Under the pieces are notes generated by a model that was not told where the DNA came from, made no database searches, and worked only from the letters and a program-made list of their open reading frames with translations. From Anaerolineales bacterium UBA2395 (GTDB lineage: Bacteria; Chloroflexota; Anaerolineae; Anaerolineales; Villigracilaceae): a DNA stretch of 64,000 nt. Positions 50,992 through 59,779 of the stretch are shown here, in pieces (position 1 is the first letter of the stretch; every line of letters starts with the position of its first letter). Position numbers and translations under genes: made by a program. The DNA lies in contig DDSH01000016.1 in NCBI GenBank assembly GCA_002343775.1, positions 62,001 to 126,000 on the forward strand, read 5' to 3'.

Positions 50992-53415
50992 ATGAAGAAA
51001 CTCCGCCTCGTTCTTGGACTTTGGCTGATCCTGTCCATTTCGGCTTGTTCTGTGCTGGAGAATATCCCCGCCATCCCCCCCGGCTGGACGGTGACTCCCA
51101 GCCAATCACCCACTCCCGAAGCGACGTTCACCCCAACGGTCTCGCCGACCCCGCAGATCACGGCGCGCGTCGGCGTGGGAGACCTCGCGCTCCTGAACGG
51201 CGACTACGACTCCGCATTGCTGCAATATCAAACCGTCCTGCAAGATTCGCCCGATCCGCTTTTGAGGGCGGCAGCAAAGTGGGGCGAAGCCAGAATTTAC
51301 TACGCGCAAGGACGTTTCAACGAAACCCTGACGGCGCTGCAAACGCTCATCAACGAATACCCTCAGTCACCGCAATTCCCGCAAGCCTACTTCCTGCAGG
51401 GATTTGTCCATTACCGGCTGGAGAATTACTCCGCCGCCGCCGCTTCCTGGCAAACCTATCTCACCTTGCGCCCGGGCTATCTGGATGCCTATGTGCAGGA
51501 ATTGCGCGGCGACGCGCTCTTTAGCGCGGGTAACTACGCCGAGGCATTGCCCGCCTATACGGCGGCGATCCAAGCCCCGGCTCTCGGCGACGATGTGCTT
51601 CTCGACCTCAAGGTGGCAGGTACACAGACGAAGCTCGGCAATTACGACACGGCGCTGGCGTTATACGACGGCATCATCGCGCGCGCGCCGAACGATTACA
51701 TCAAGGCTCAGGCGATGTACGAAGCCGGGTTGGTGAATCAACTACAAGGTCAGAATGAAGCGGCGGTCGAGAAGTTCCGATTCGCCGTGGAAAACTATCC
51801 GCTTTCCTATTATGCCTATCTCAGTCTCGTGGCGTTGTTGGACGCGGGCGGAACCGTGAGCGAACTGGATCGCGGCTTGGTGGATTATTTTGCCGGGCAA
51901 TACGCTGTTGCCATTGCCGCATTCGACCGCTACCTGCAAACCAACCCGCCGGAAAACAACGGGACGGCATACTACTATCGCGCGCTGTCTAAACGCAGTT
52001 TGAGCCAGTATGACGAAGCCCTGCTGGATTACGATACCTTCATTGGGAATTTTTCGGCGCACCCCAGTTGGGGTGATGCCTGGGGCGAGAGGGCGTTCAT
52101 CCTGTGGTCGCAAAAGGGAGAATACACCCGAGCCGCCGAAACACTGTTGGAGTTCGTGCGCATTTCCCCTGCCAATTCGCTCGCCGCAGAGTATCTGATG
52201 AGCGCAGCACGCATTTACGAACGCGATGCGCAATACGACAAAGCCATTGAAACCTGGTCGCGCGTCCTCATTGAATACCCAGGTTCACAATCCTCCTCGT
52301 ACGCTGCTTTTTTGATCGGCGTGGTGGAATACCGGCGTGGAAATTTCCAGCCAGCACTGGAGGCATTTACGCGCAGTCTGGCGCTTTCCACTTCACCCAG
52401 TGACCGCACACGCGCCATGTTGTGGATGGGAAAGTCGCAGGAAAAACTGGGCGATATGAATGCTGCCGCCAACATCTGGCGCGAAGGGCAGAACCTCAAC
52501 CCAGGCGGATATTACAGCGAACGCATACGCGACCTGTTGATGGAACGTGCGCCTTTTGAGGTGTCCGCTTCCACCAACCTGACGGTGGATCTCGCACAGG
52601 AACGTAACGACGCCGACGCATGGATGCGCCTGACCTTCAGCCTTGGCGACGATGTGGACCTGAACAATCTCGGTCCGCTCGCAGCAGATTTGCGTGTGAT
52701 CCGTGGCAGGGAATATTGGGATTTGGGCTTGTTTGAAAAAGCAAGGCTCGAATTTGAAAATCTACGCACCGAGTTGGCAACTGCCAACGACGCCGTTGGC
52801 AGTTACCGGCTCGCCAATTACCTGTTGGATCTGGGTTTATACCGCACATCCATCTTCGCCGCCCGCCAGGTGTTGACCATTGCCGGGCTGGACGAACACG
52901 CCGAGTCCATGATGGCGCCTGCCTATTTCAGTCACATCCGTTATGGGTTGTATTATCCGGATCTTGTCATTCCCGAAGCGCAGAAGAACGGCTTCGACCC
53001 ATTGTTCGTGTACAGTGTCATCCGGCAGGAAAGTCTCTTCGAGGGCTTCGTCAGTTCGAGCGCGGGCGCCCGCGGGCTGATGCAGGTGATTCCCACCACG
53101 GGTGCGCAGATTGCATCTGAACTTGGCAAGCCCATCGGATACAGCGCGGACGACCTGTACCGCCCCTACGTCAGTGTGATGTTCGGGACGTATTACCTCA
53201 ACAAGAACCGCAGCCTCTTCAACGGCGATCCCTACGCCATGCTGGCAGCTTACAACGGCGGACCAGGCAACGCCCTGCAATGGAAGGAACTCTCCGGCAA
53301 CGACCCCGACTTGTTCCTTGAAAGCGTGCGCTTCGAAGAAACGCGCAATTACATCCGAAACATTTATGAGATCTTTGTGATCTATAGAAGACTTTATGGG
53401 ACGGGCGAACAATAG
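50992..53415 (+). CDS. TPR-containing soluble lytic murein transglycosylase
   Basis: An 807-residue exported lipoprotein (lipobox ISACS, Cys at 17) with a Pro/Thr linker. A long region of TPR-like helices (about 60-600) is recognised by repeated A-x-x-x-Y and G-x-Y/N patterns. The C-terminal SLT domain has catalytic Glu in VIRQESLFEGFVSSSAGA, then GLMQVIPTTG and AAYNGGPGNA. It cuts peptidoglycan glycan strands as Slt70/MltC enzymes do. The start at 50992 is supported by the adjacent promoter; an in-frame opening 13 codons upstream has no RBS or promoter spacing. Confidence 0.9.
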   Translation: MKKLRLVLGLWLILSISACSVLENIPAIPPGWTVTPSQSPTPEATFTPTVSPTPQITARVGVGDLALLNGDYDSALLQYQTVLQDSPDPLLRAAAKWGEARIYYAQGRFNETLTALQTLINEYPQSPQFPQAYFLQGFVHYRLENYSAAAASWQTYLTLRPGYLDAYVQELRGDALFSAGNYAEALPAYTAAIQAPALGDDVLLDLKVAGTQTKLGNYDTALALYDGIIARAPNDYIKAQAMYEAGLVNQLQGQNEAAVEKFRFAVENYPLSYYAYLSLVALLDAGGTVSELDRGLVDYFAGQYAVAIAAFDRYLQTNPPENNGTAYYYRALSKRSLSQYDEALLDYDTFIGNFSAHPSWGDAWGERAFILWSQKGEYTRAAETLLEFVRISPANSLAAEYLMSAARIYERDAQYDKAIETWSRVLIEYPGSQSSSYAAFLIGVVEYRRGNFQPALEAFTRSLALSTSPSDRTRAMLWMGKSQEKLGDMNAAANIWREGQNLNPGGYYSERIRDLLMERAPFEVSASTNLTVDLAQERNDADAWMRLTFSLGDDVDLNNLGPLAADLRVIRGREYWDLGLFEKARLEFENLRTELATANDAVGSYRLANYLLDLGLYRTSIFAARQVLTIAGLDEHAESMMAPAYFSHIRYGLYYPDLVIPEAQKNGFDPLFVYSVIRQESLFEGFVSSSAGARGLMQVIPTTGAQIASELGKPIGYSADDLYRPYVSVMFGTYYLNKNRSLFNGDPYAMLAAYNGGPGNALQWKELSGNDPDLFLESVRFEETRNYIRNIYEIFVIYRRLYGTGEQ

Positions 53416-53448
53416 ATCGCACGTACCCGATAACGCCACCCTTGGGCT

Positions 53449-53467
53449 CCTGAAGTCCGTCTTCAGG
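53449..53467 (+). terminator. Short hairpin after the transglycosylase gene
   Basis: CCTGAAG (53449-53455) with CTTCAGG (53461-53467) and a 5-base loop, 33 bases after the stop; no T-run follows directly. Weak as a terminator by itself. Confidence 0.4.
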
Positions 53468-53493
53468 GATTCAAATAACAAAAATTGAATCAA

Positions 53494-53544
53494 AAAAGGC
53501 ACGGGCTTGCCCTCCAATAGAACAGGGACAAATCCGTGCCTTTT
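53494..53544. terminator. Bidirectional stem-loop between transglycosylase and DUF167 genes
   Basis: AAAAGGCACGG (53494-53504) pairs perfectly with CCGTGCCTTTT (53534-53544). The 29-base loop contains an inner CCCT/AGGG pair. It is suited to convergent genes. Confidence 0.75.
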
Positions 53545-53558
53545 CGGTTTAAGAACGT

Positions 53559-53867
53559 TTAGTCCATGTGCGCCACAATGCGCTGATGCGCGGTCTGGGC
53601 GTCCATATCTAAGATCGAAACCAATTTATCACGTCCGTTTTCCCCCGCCACAATTTCAATACGAGACTTGGGCACACCCAACACTTCGGAAAGATACGCG
53701 ATCAATTCCGAGTTTCCATCGTCATCGTCCGGATTGGCGGCAATATGCACCTTGACCGTCCCATCATTCATCACACCGACGATCTGATTACGGCTTGCGC
53801 GCGGAGTGATACGCAGCGCCAACGCTGATCCGCGCTTGCCATCATGAAGGACATATTTTCTTGTCAT
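53559..53867 (-). CDS. DUF167 (YggU-like) family protein
   Basis: A 102-residue member of the conserved DUF167 family of unknown function. The family block is ALRITPRASRNQIVG, then LIAYLSEVLGVPKSRIEIVAGENGRDKLV. RBS GAGGTGATCC before the ATG. It is the last gene of a minus-strand run with yggT and yggS, a clustering seen in many bacteria near cell-division genes. Confidence 0.85.
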   Translation of the reverse strand: MTRKYVLHDGKRGSALALRITPRASRNQIVGVMNDGTVKVHIAANPDDDDGNSELIAYLSEVLGVPKSRIEIVAGENGRDKLVSILDMDAQTAHQRIVAHMD

Positions 53868-53878
53868 GGATCACCTCG

Positions 53879-54142
53879 TTACATGGATTGAAGAATGACG
53901 ATCATCACCCGCGCCAACAGGTCAACCGCCAGGATGAGTACCAATGGGCTGAAATCGAGCCCGCCTGCGTTCGGCATCAGATTACGGATCGGGTTCAGGA
54001 AGGGGGAAACGATCCTATCCAGCGCTTCGCGGATCGGGTGATAGGGTGAAAGGAAGAACGAAAGCAACGAGGAAGCGACCACAACCCAAATAAAGGTCTG
54101 GGAAATCACCCGCACAAACAAAATCAAAAAATCAACACTCAT
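53879..54142 (-). CDS. YggT-family membrane protein
   Basis: An 87-residue protein with two hydrophobic helices separated by the conserved YHPIREALDRIVSPFLNPIRNLMP loop, the YggT hallmark. The family is associated with osmotic stress or division-site functions in other bacteria. It overlaps the yggS stop (ATGA) and is followed after 11 bases by DUF167. Confidence 0.87.
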   Translation of the reverse strand: MSVDFLILFVRVISQTFIWVVVASSLLSFFLSPYHPIREALDRIVSPFLNPIRNLMPNAGGLDFSPLVLILAVDLLARVMIVILQSM

Positions 54143-54879
54143 TCCGTCTCCGTTTTGTAATGTCTGGGACCCACGATCGCCGTCCCAACTCGTACGAATG
54201 TGGCACCCTCTTCCACCGCCACTTCATAATCTGTACTTGTTCCCATCGAAAGTTCCGTAAAATCCGCCTGCGGGAATTGATCCGAAAGGAACTCCTGCAA
54301 GCGTTTCAACGTTTGGAAGAACGGACGCGAAAATTCCGCCGACTCACCCAGCGGCGGCATGGACATCAACCCGCGCACCCGCAAATTCGGTAGCGAGAGA
54401 ACATCCGCCACCTCTGCCAGCAACCCCTGCCAACGCGACTCGTCCGAAGCCTGCCATCCGCTTTTGCTTTCCTCGCCGCCTATATTGAACTCCAACAGCA
54501 CGGGCAGCGTCCTGCCGGCTTCACCAGCAAAACGATCCAGCCGCCGCGCAAGTTTCAGGCTGTCAAGGGAATGCATGAAGTTAAAGTTCGCAGCCACCAG
54601 CCCCGCCTTGCGGCTTTGCACGTGACCGATCATGTGCCATTCTACCGCAGAAAAATCCCGCATAGATTGAATTTTCATAACGCCTTCTTCGGCGTAGTTC
54701 TCTCCCAAAATGGCGGCACCCGCTTCAACGGCAGCCCGTGCCACCTCCACAGGCTGCGCCTTCGTCACCACCACCAACTTGACCGACTCAGGACTCCGCC
54801 CCGCCCGTTTCGCCGCCGATGCAATGACATCCAGCGTCGCCAGATACCGTTCCCGGATGGATACAGATAATTCACTCAT
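54139..54879 (-). CDS. yggS: YggS-family PLP-binding protein
   Basis: A 246-residue pyridoxal-5'-phosphate homeostasis protein with the alanine racemase-like TIM barrel. The PLP lysine lies in KLVVVTKAQPVEV, and HMIGHVQSRKAG and MGTSTDYEVAVEEGATFVRVG are conserved family blocks. It maintains free PLP and balances amino acid pools. A TAAAAT box 6 bases before the start may be a close -10 element. Confidence 0.93.
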   Translation of the reverse strand: MSELSVSIRERYLATLDVIASAAKRAGRSPESVKLVVVTKAQPVEVARAAVEAGAAILGENYAEEGVMKIQSMRDFSAVEWHMIGHVQSRKAGLVAANFNFMHSLDSLKLARRLDRFAGEAGRTLPVLLEFNIGGEESKSGWQASDESRWQGLLAEVADVLSLPNLRVRGLMSMPPLGESAEFSRPFFQTLKRLQEFLSDQFPQADFTELSMGTSTDYEVAVEEGATFVRVGTAIVGPRHYKTETE

Positions 54880-54966
54880 GACTTAATTTTACACCGCCTC
54901 AGTCGAGACCCGAAGCCTGCGCCCGTCACCCCAGATTTGCACCTCACCGACAATTTTCCACAATAC

Positions 54967-55746
54967 TTATGTCAGCGCGATCAACGCCCCAAAGCGCCCG
55001 GTCTTGCCTTTCTCGGCACGATGCGAATACCAATCTTCCAGGTGGCTGGCGGTACACAGCCCTGATACTTGAATCTGCTCCACGCCCATCTTCTGCAATT
55101 GAATGACGTTCGCTGCCCACAGGTCAAGAAAGATTCTTCCATCCCGCGTTTGCAGCACACGCTCTGAATCACCGCCATATTTTACGCGGAACTGATCTGC
55201 CACATCCTCGCCCACCTCGTAATGCTCCACGCTGATGGACGGACCGATACCCACAACCACATCCGCCGGATCGGAACCGTAGCGCTCCTGCATCCCGCGA
55301 ACAGACGCTTCTGCCACCCCTTTGACGGTTCCCATCCATCCGGCATGGGCAATACCGACAACTCCCTTTTGGGGGTCATGAAAGAGCAGTGGCACACAGT
55401 CTGCGAAGCGCATGAAGAGCGAGACCTCGGGATTGTCGGTGAAGAGAATATCCGCCTTGTGCGGGTGCTCTTCGAGCGGGCGGGGGCTGTCAGCGTAGAT
55501 AATGTCTGTGCCGTGAACCAGCCATGCGTCGTGGATCGAAGCGGGGCTGCGTCCAAGCGCTTCGAACGCGCGGATTCGGTTCGCCGCCACGCGGGCTGGG
55601 TCATCCCCCACTGAAATGCTGAGATTCAACGAATTCCACGGCGCCGGGCTGACACCGCCATGACGCGTGAAAACCGCAGTGAGTACGTTCTTCGGAAAAA
55701 TATCGAACTGGTAGTAACGCAGCTCACTCTGTTCGTGAAAGAGCAT
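54967..55746 (-). CDS. pgeF: Multicopper polyphenol oxidase-like / purine nucleoside phosphorylase (PgeF/YfiH)
   Basis: A 259-residue protein of the YfiH/LACC1 family: TRHGGVSPAPWNSLNLS, then FADCVPLLF and GIAHAGWMGTVKGV with the metal-binding Cys/His. Recent work assigns purine nucleoside phosphorylase or adenosine deaminase activity and, in some bacteria, peptidoglycan editing. The start at 55746 shares a base with the upstream stop (TAATG). Lies in the yggS-yggT cluster as often seen. Confidence 0.9.
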   Translation of the reverse strand: MLFHEQSELRYYQFDIFPKNVLTAVFTRHGGVSPAPWNSLNLSISVGDDPARVAANRIRAFEALGRSPASIHDAWLVHGTDIIYADSPRPLEEHPHKADILFTDNPEVSLFMRFADCVPLLFHDPQKGVVGIAHAGWMGTVKGVAEASVRGMQERYGSDPADVVVGIGPSISVEHYEVGEDVADQFRVKYGGDSERVLQTRDGRIFLDLWAANVIQLQKMGVEQIQVSGLCTASHLEDWYSHRAEKGKTGRFGALIALT

Positions 55747-56756
55747 TATTCCGAACCCTGGTTGACCGCAAATTTTTTGACGTAGTACTGGCGGGTTTCG
55801 CTCATGGATTCTTCGATGTTGGGGTAGGCGAACCATGCTGTGGCAATGCCAAAGAGTGCGCCGGTTAGGACGCGCAAGAAGGGTGTACTTTCACGATACG
55901 GGACAAGGGTGGAAAGCCATTCCCAATCGAACTGGCTGAAGAGCTGCGAAAAACCGTCCAAACCAATGGGACCGAGGCCGATCAGGATCCAGAGCATCCA
56001 ATGGAGCGATTTGAAGCGCCTGCCGGTTAGCCCGAATGTGACGCCGAACAGGAGAATGGCGGCATAAATGGCGATATCGCGTTCGCACAATGCGACCTTG
56101 TAACCGACCGTTTCATTGCCAATGTAGTTGCGCGCATCGAAGCGGGTAAAGCTATACGGGTCGTCGAGGTTGACAATGCCTGAGACCTCCTCGAAGGTTT
56201 TGTAGCCGAGCACCCCCGCCTCTGCCAGCGGATAGAAGGGCTGTTCGCCGAACAGGAAAAACGAACGGAAGGCGAATTGATGACAAAGCGGCTTGTACAT
56301 GCGGTAGATGATGTTGGCGGGTAACTCCGCGCCCAGCTTCATCAGTGTCGGCGCGAGAAGCGGCAAACCGACGTAGAACAGCATGAACAGGTTCAAAATC
56401 AATAAGTATTTCCTGGCGATCCAAAACGAGACGCGGTCTCCAGTGGTCACGTTTTTTCCTTTCTTTACTCGTTGTTTGTAAATGGGATCATCCAGCTTCT
56501 CGAGCTGGTTCTTGCGGTCGGATGCCGCCCCGAGTGTCATCTGCAGTGTTTGGCGGGTGATGGGCGCTTTCAGGCTGTACGGACCCACCTCTACCACGGG
56601 AATGATCGTTCCAAATTTTGCGACGAGCGCGGCATCGGCATCAATGTCCACTTCCACCAGGCGGTGGGGGTACTGTGTTTTGAGTTCGTTCAACTCCGCC
56701 TTGACCTCGTCGCAGAGTTTGCATTCCTTGCGGGTATAAAGGGTGACATTTAGCAT
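55746..56756 (-). CDS. Glutaredoxin-DUF2085 membrane fusion protein
   Basis: A 336-residue protein. Residues 1-75 are a glutaredoxin-like domain with Cys12-x-x-Cys15 (ECKLCDE) and a cis-Pro (TIIPVVEV). The rest (about 115-310) is a DUF2085-type membrane domain with about five helices. Its characteristic loop is PLCHQFAFRSFFLFGEQPF, with Cys and His near the membrane face, and it has a second Cys in VALCERDI. This union of a thiol-redox head with a metal/thiol membrane domain is unusual. It is downstream of ccdA on the same strand and coupled to pgeF. Confidence 0.82.
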   Translation of the reverse strand: MLNVTLYTRKECKLCDEVKAELNELKTQYPHRLVEVDIDADAALVAKFGTIIPVVEVGPYSLKAPITRQTLQMTLGAASDRKNQLEKLDDPIYKQRVKKGKNVTTGDRVSFWIARKYLLILNLFMLFYVGLPLLAPTLMKLGAELPANIIYRMYKPLCHQFAFRSFFLFGEQPFYPLAEAGVLGYKTFEEVSGIVNLDDPYSFTRFDARNYIGNETVGYKVALCERDIAIYAAILLFGVTFGLTGRRFKSLHWMLWILIGLGPIGLDGFSQLFSQFDWEWLSTLVPYRESTPFLRVLTGALFGIATAWFAYPNIEESMSETRQYYVKKFAVNQGSE

Positions 56757-56785
56757 TAGGGCATCCTATCTGTATTGAAAATCAC

Positions 56786-56818
56786 AGGTGACAGTCGCAC
56801 ATGGGAGGACTGTCACCT
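56786..56818 (-). terminator. Hairpin between ccdA and the Grx-DUF2085 gene
   Basis: AGGTGACAGTC (56786-56796) pairs perfectly with GACTGTCACCT (56808-56818). No strong U-run follows on the minus strand. It shares the GGTGAC/GTCACC core with the element at 23117-23155. Confidence 0.6.
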
Positions 56819-56848
56819 TGACGATTGATGAGACGTTTAAAAGCGGGT

Positions 56849-57571
56849 TTACAAACCGAAGTCGATCCAGAAGAACTGTCCCTGTTGGGCGATGAGTTCG
56901 AAGGTGCCAGTGAACAGCAAGACACCGACAATGACCAGAATGACTCCCATGCCAATCTCGACATAGCGCATCACTTTATTATATCGGCGCAGGATGGTCG
57001 TGACCCAGCCAATGCCGAGGGCGGCAAGCAGGAAGGGAATCGCAAGCCCCGCCGAATAGGAGGACAGCAACGTTGCACCTTGCGAAACCGATCCGCCGTT
57101 GACAGCCAGCGTGAGGATCGCACCAAGGACAGGTCCCACACAGGGAGACCATCCCGCCGAGAAGAAGACGCCCATCATCGCGGAGGAAACGTATCCCAAT
57201 TTCGGGTCGGGAGCCTGCTGCACACGTGTGTCATACGCCAAAAAGGGGATGTGAAACACACCGATCATGTGCAAGCCGAAGATGACCACGACCACCCCAC
57301 CGATCTTCGCCAGCCAATAGCGCAGGTCGTAGAGCAGCCCGCCAGCAAAAGAAGCAGCCACGCCGAGCAGTACAAAAACAATGCTGAAGCCAAGCACGAA
57401 CGCCAGTCCATGCGAGAACGTGAGCCAGCGGCTGGGCTGCCCGCCTTCGCGGGCCGAGATCCCGCCAAGGTAACCGACATACGCCGGAACCAGCGAGAAC
57501 ACGCACGGGGATAAAAAGGATGCCAAACCTGCCAAAAAAGCCAGCCAGACGGTAATTTGGGAAATATCCAT
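56849..57571 (-). CDS. ccdA: CcdA-like thiol-disulfide transporter
   Basis: A 240-residue membrane protein with about six helices that passes electrons from cytoplasmic thioredoxin to outside thiol partners, in cytochrome c maturation or wall proteins. The paired membrane cysteines are visible: SPCVFSLVPAYVGYLGG in the first helix and WSPCVGPVLGAIL in the middle. The start at 57571 is preferred (AAGAGAG upstream); a TTG 10 codons upstream is less likely. The next gene downstream is the Grx-DUF2085 fusion. Confidence 0.88.
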   Translation of the reverse strand: MDISQITVWLAFLAGLASFLSPCVFSLVPAYVGYLGGISAREGGQPSRWLTFSHGLAFVLGFSIVFVLLGVAASFAGGLLYDLRYWLAKIGGVVVVIFGLHMIGVFHIPFLAYDTRVQQAPDPKLGYVSSAMMGVFFSAGWSPCVGPVLGAILTLAVNGGSVSQGATLLSSYSAGLAIPFLLAALGIGWVTTILRRYNKVMRYVEIGMGVILVIVGVLLFTGTFELIAQQGQFFWIDFGL

Positions 57572-57632
57572 TGAGTCTCTCTTGAAAAAATGATGCGACA
57601 ACCGGCATTCAATGCCCGCTGCCTTGTGAAAG

Positions 57633-58802
57633 TTAAAGGAACTTCGTTTCTTCCGAGGTCACGATCGTCCCATGGTCGGGGAGCGAACGACGATCTTCAC
57701 CCTGCATAAGGGTGACATAGGGCGTCGTCCAGCGGAAAATCCACTTGGACTCTTCCGGTGTGACATTGATGCAGCCGTGCGAACGGCGCTCACCAAAAGC
57801 GTTATGCCAGAACGTACCGTGAATGGCAATTCCCTCTCCACTGATGAAGGTACACCACGGCACGGCGGGTGTGGAATATCCCGAACCGTCCGAACCGGCG
57901 GTCATGTTCTTGGAGACGATCTTCCAATGGGTGAACAACGTCCCTGCCGGTGTGGAGTAATCGACCGGAAGCCCGGTGGAAGGGTCAAGGTACTTCAATC
58001 CACTGGCGATGCGGCAGAAGAAAACCTCGCGTCCCGCCTCGAAACAGGAAAGGGTCTGATAATCCAGGTCCACCTTTATGGTCTTTTCGTTCGGGTCCAC
58101 ATCCGGGCTGATGGGGGCGACATCCGCCTCGGTCAGGATCTTGAACGCCGCGCCATCGCCCCAAAAGAATTCGCCATACGCGCCATAACCGTAACCGCGC
58201 CCGTTGGCGTCTTCATTCCAGCGATATTCCGGGAAGCCGCTGCTGGTGCGTACCTGATCGATCCAGACCACCTGCCCGTAATACAAACGCGGCGGGAAGC
58301 GGTATTCGATCAAGTCCTGCATCCACGGCGAAGCGACCACGCCTTCGTGAGCCAAGTCCACATAGGGAACGGTTACCTCCGCCCAGAAGCCCTGACCATT
58401 GGGCAGTTCGGTCACCGGTGTATTCGGCTGGTTGCGTGTCGGCTGAAGCATCGAACTGTAAATGTAGCCTTGCGGCGTCTCTACATAGCGCTGGTTGGAA
58501 AGCCCGCCCACCACATTGCCGATCACCTCACGCCCCCACTCCACCAGCGTATCTGCACCCACTGTCCCAAGCGAGCTATTCAGCCCGGGGTCGTTGGTGG
58601 GGCGATTTCGGATGTCCACATCCGGCACCACCACACGCCCGATGATCTCGCTGCCGGGGAACTGCGGCAGGCGCTTTGGAGAGGAAAACGCCTCCAAAAC
58701 AGCGTCATAGTCGTTCGGTCGAAACGGGTTCAACGCCAAAGCCCCCAAGCCAAGCCCGGAAATCTTTAGAAAATCACGGCGGGAAATAGGTCGTCTCATC
58801 AA
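57633..58802 (-). CDS. Tat-exported L,D-transpeptidase (YkuD domain)
   Basis: A 389-residue wall enzyme. A Tat signal is clear (RRDFLKISGLGLGALAL). Between the signal and the catalytic domain lies an SH3-like region (about 50-120). The YkuD catalytic motif is HGTFWHNAFGERRSHGCINV, with His and Cys, at about 330-350. It would cross-link peptidoglycan stems by 3-3 bonds or attach proteins. Possible partners are the transglycosylase and LCP genes of this region. It is 62 bases before ccdA, minus strand. Confidence 0.9.
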   Translation of the reverse strand: MMRRPISRRDFLKISGLGLGALALNPFRPNDYDAVLEAFSSPKRLPQFPGSEIIGRVVVPDVDIRNRPTNDPGLNSSLGTVGADTLVEWGREVIGNVVGGLSNQRYVETPQGYIYSSMLQPTRNQPNTPVTELPNGQGFWAEVTVPYVDLAHEGVVASPWMQDLIEYRFPPRLYYGQVVWIDQVRTSSGFPEYRWNEDANGRGYGYGAYGEFFWGDGAAFKILTEADVAPISPDVDPNEKTIKVDLDYQTLSCFEAGREVFFCRIASGLKYLDPSTGLPVDYSTPAGTLFTHWKIVSKNMTAGSDGSGYSTPAVPWCTFISGEGIAIHGTFWHNAFGERRSHGCINVTPEESKWIFRWTTPYVTLMQGEDRRSLPDHGTIVTSEETKFL

Positions 58803-58911
58803 TTCACCTTATGGAATAAAATTCGGAGTAAGCATACCTGCAAAGTTTTGGAGCGTCAACCGCGCGGTGAGAAAAAGATTAATTGCCGCATCTCAATCTT
58901 GAAAAGCGCGG

Positions 58912-59568
58912 CTACCCCAAATACGTTTCCAACGCGCGCAAACAACCTGAGCTCAGCTTGTGCCCCACTTCATCCTCGCAATAGGTAATGGTTGCGCCCG
59001 CCTGTTCAAGCAACTCCATCGACGCGCGAGCGCGATCAATGGGCACCATTTCATCCTGCGTGCCATGCGCCACAAAAACATTTTTCCCGGTCAACGGTTT
59101 CCGGGCGATATGATCGTCCAAGCCGGCTGGGACAAACCCCGCCAACACCCCCATCTTGCGGACTCGCTGCGGATACAGCAGACCGAGCACGTTGGTCATT
59201 GCCGCGCCCTGGCTGAATCCCATCACATCGAAATGAATCGCATCCACCTTAACCGCAGCAGAATACTCGTCAATGAGGCGGATCAACCCCTCAGCGGCGG
59301 GAAAAAGCGTCTCGAGGCTGGGACGCCCGAACGTCGAGGCTTGAGGCGGGCGCCAGGAAAAACCCTGTGGCTCGGCGGCATGTGGCGCGCGCGGAGCGAT
59401 GATCCAAAAATCAGCGGGCAGGCGACGTGCAAAGACCCACATCGAATTTTCATCGCCTGTCCAGCCGTGAAGCATCACCAACAGGCGCGGATTCGCAATC
59501 GATGCAGCGCGGACACGCATCGTCCAGCCATTGAATTCGAGGAGTTCGGTGTTAGTCGCGGTTTGCAC
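58912..59568 (-). CDS. Alpha/beta-hydrolase, carboxylesterase/phospholipase type
   Basis: A 218-residue cytoplasmic hydrolase like the YpfH/EstB (acyl-protein-thioesterase-like) group. The nucleophile elbow is GFSQGAAM (G-x-S-x-G), with an oxyanion-like LHGWTGDENSMW near the start, Asp in HGTQDEMVP and His in EVGHKL near the end. The substrate is unknown. It overlaps the upstream small membrane gene by 17 bases. Confidence 0.85.
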   Translation of the reverse strand: MQTATNTELLEFNGWTMRVRAASIANPRLLVMLHGWTGDENSMWVFARRLPADFWIIAPRAPHAAEPQGFSWRPPQASTFGRPSLETLFPAAEGLIRLIDEYSAAVKVDAIHFDVMGFSQGAAMTNVLGLLYPQRVRKMGVLAGFVPAGLDDHIARKPLTGKNVFVAHGTQDEMVPIDRARASMELLEQAGATITYCEDEVGHKLSSGCLRALETYLG

Positions 59569-59779
59569 GTTTTACGATCCAATCCAAACCGAATAAGAAA
59601 AACAGGATCAAGCCGATGGGCACGGAGGCGCCCAACAGGCAGAGAAACCCGCTGACCGCTGCGCCAAAGCCGTAGATCGCCCAGATCAGCCCAAGCCCAA
59701 CCACGAACAATAAAAACAGCGCCCCAACAGCAATGCGCGCGTTGGTGTCTTTCATATATTTGCGAAGGTCACGGCTCAT
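59552..59779 (-). CDS. Small membrane protein of unknown function
   Basis: A 75-residue protein with two hydrophobic helices (about 15-35 and 40-62) and a basic end (IVKRANRD). The start at 59779 shares one base with the patatin stop (TAATG), and the end overlaps the esterase start by 17 bases, so the three genes are translated together. A longer frame upstream overlaps patatin and is unlikely. Confidence 0.68.
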   Translation of the reverse strand: MSRDLRKYMKDTNARIAVGALFLLFVVGLGLIWAIYGFGAAVSGFLCLLGASVPIGLILFFLFGLDWIVKRANRD

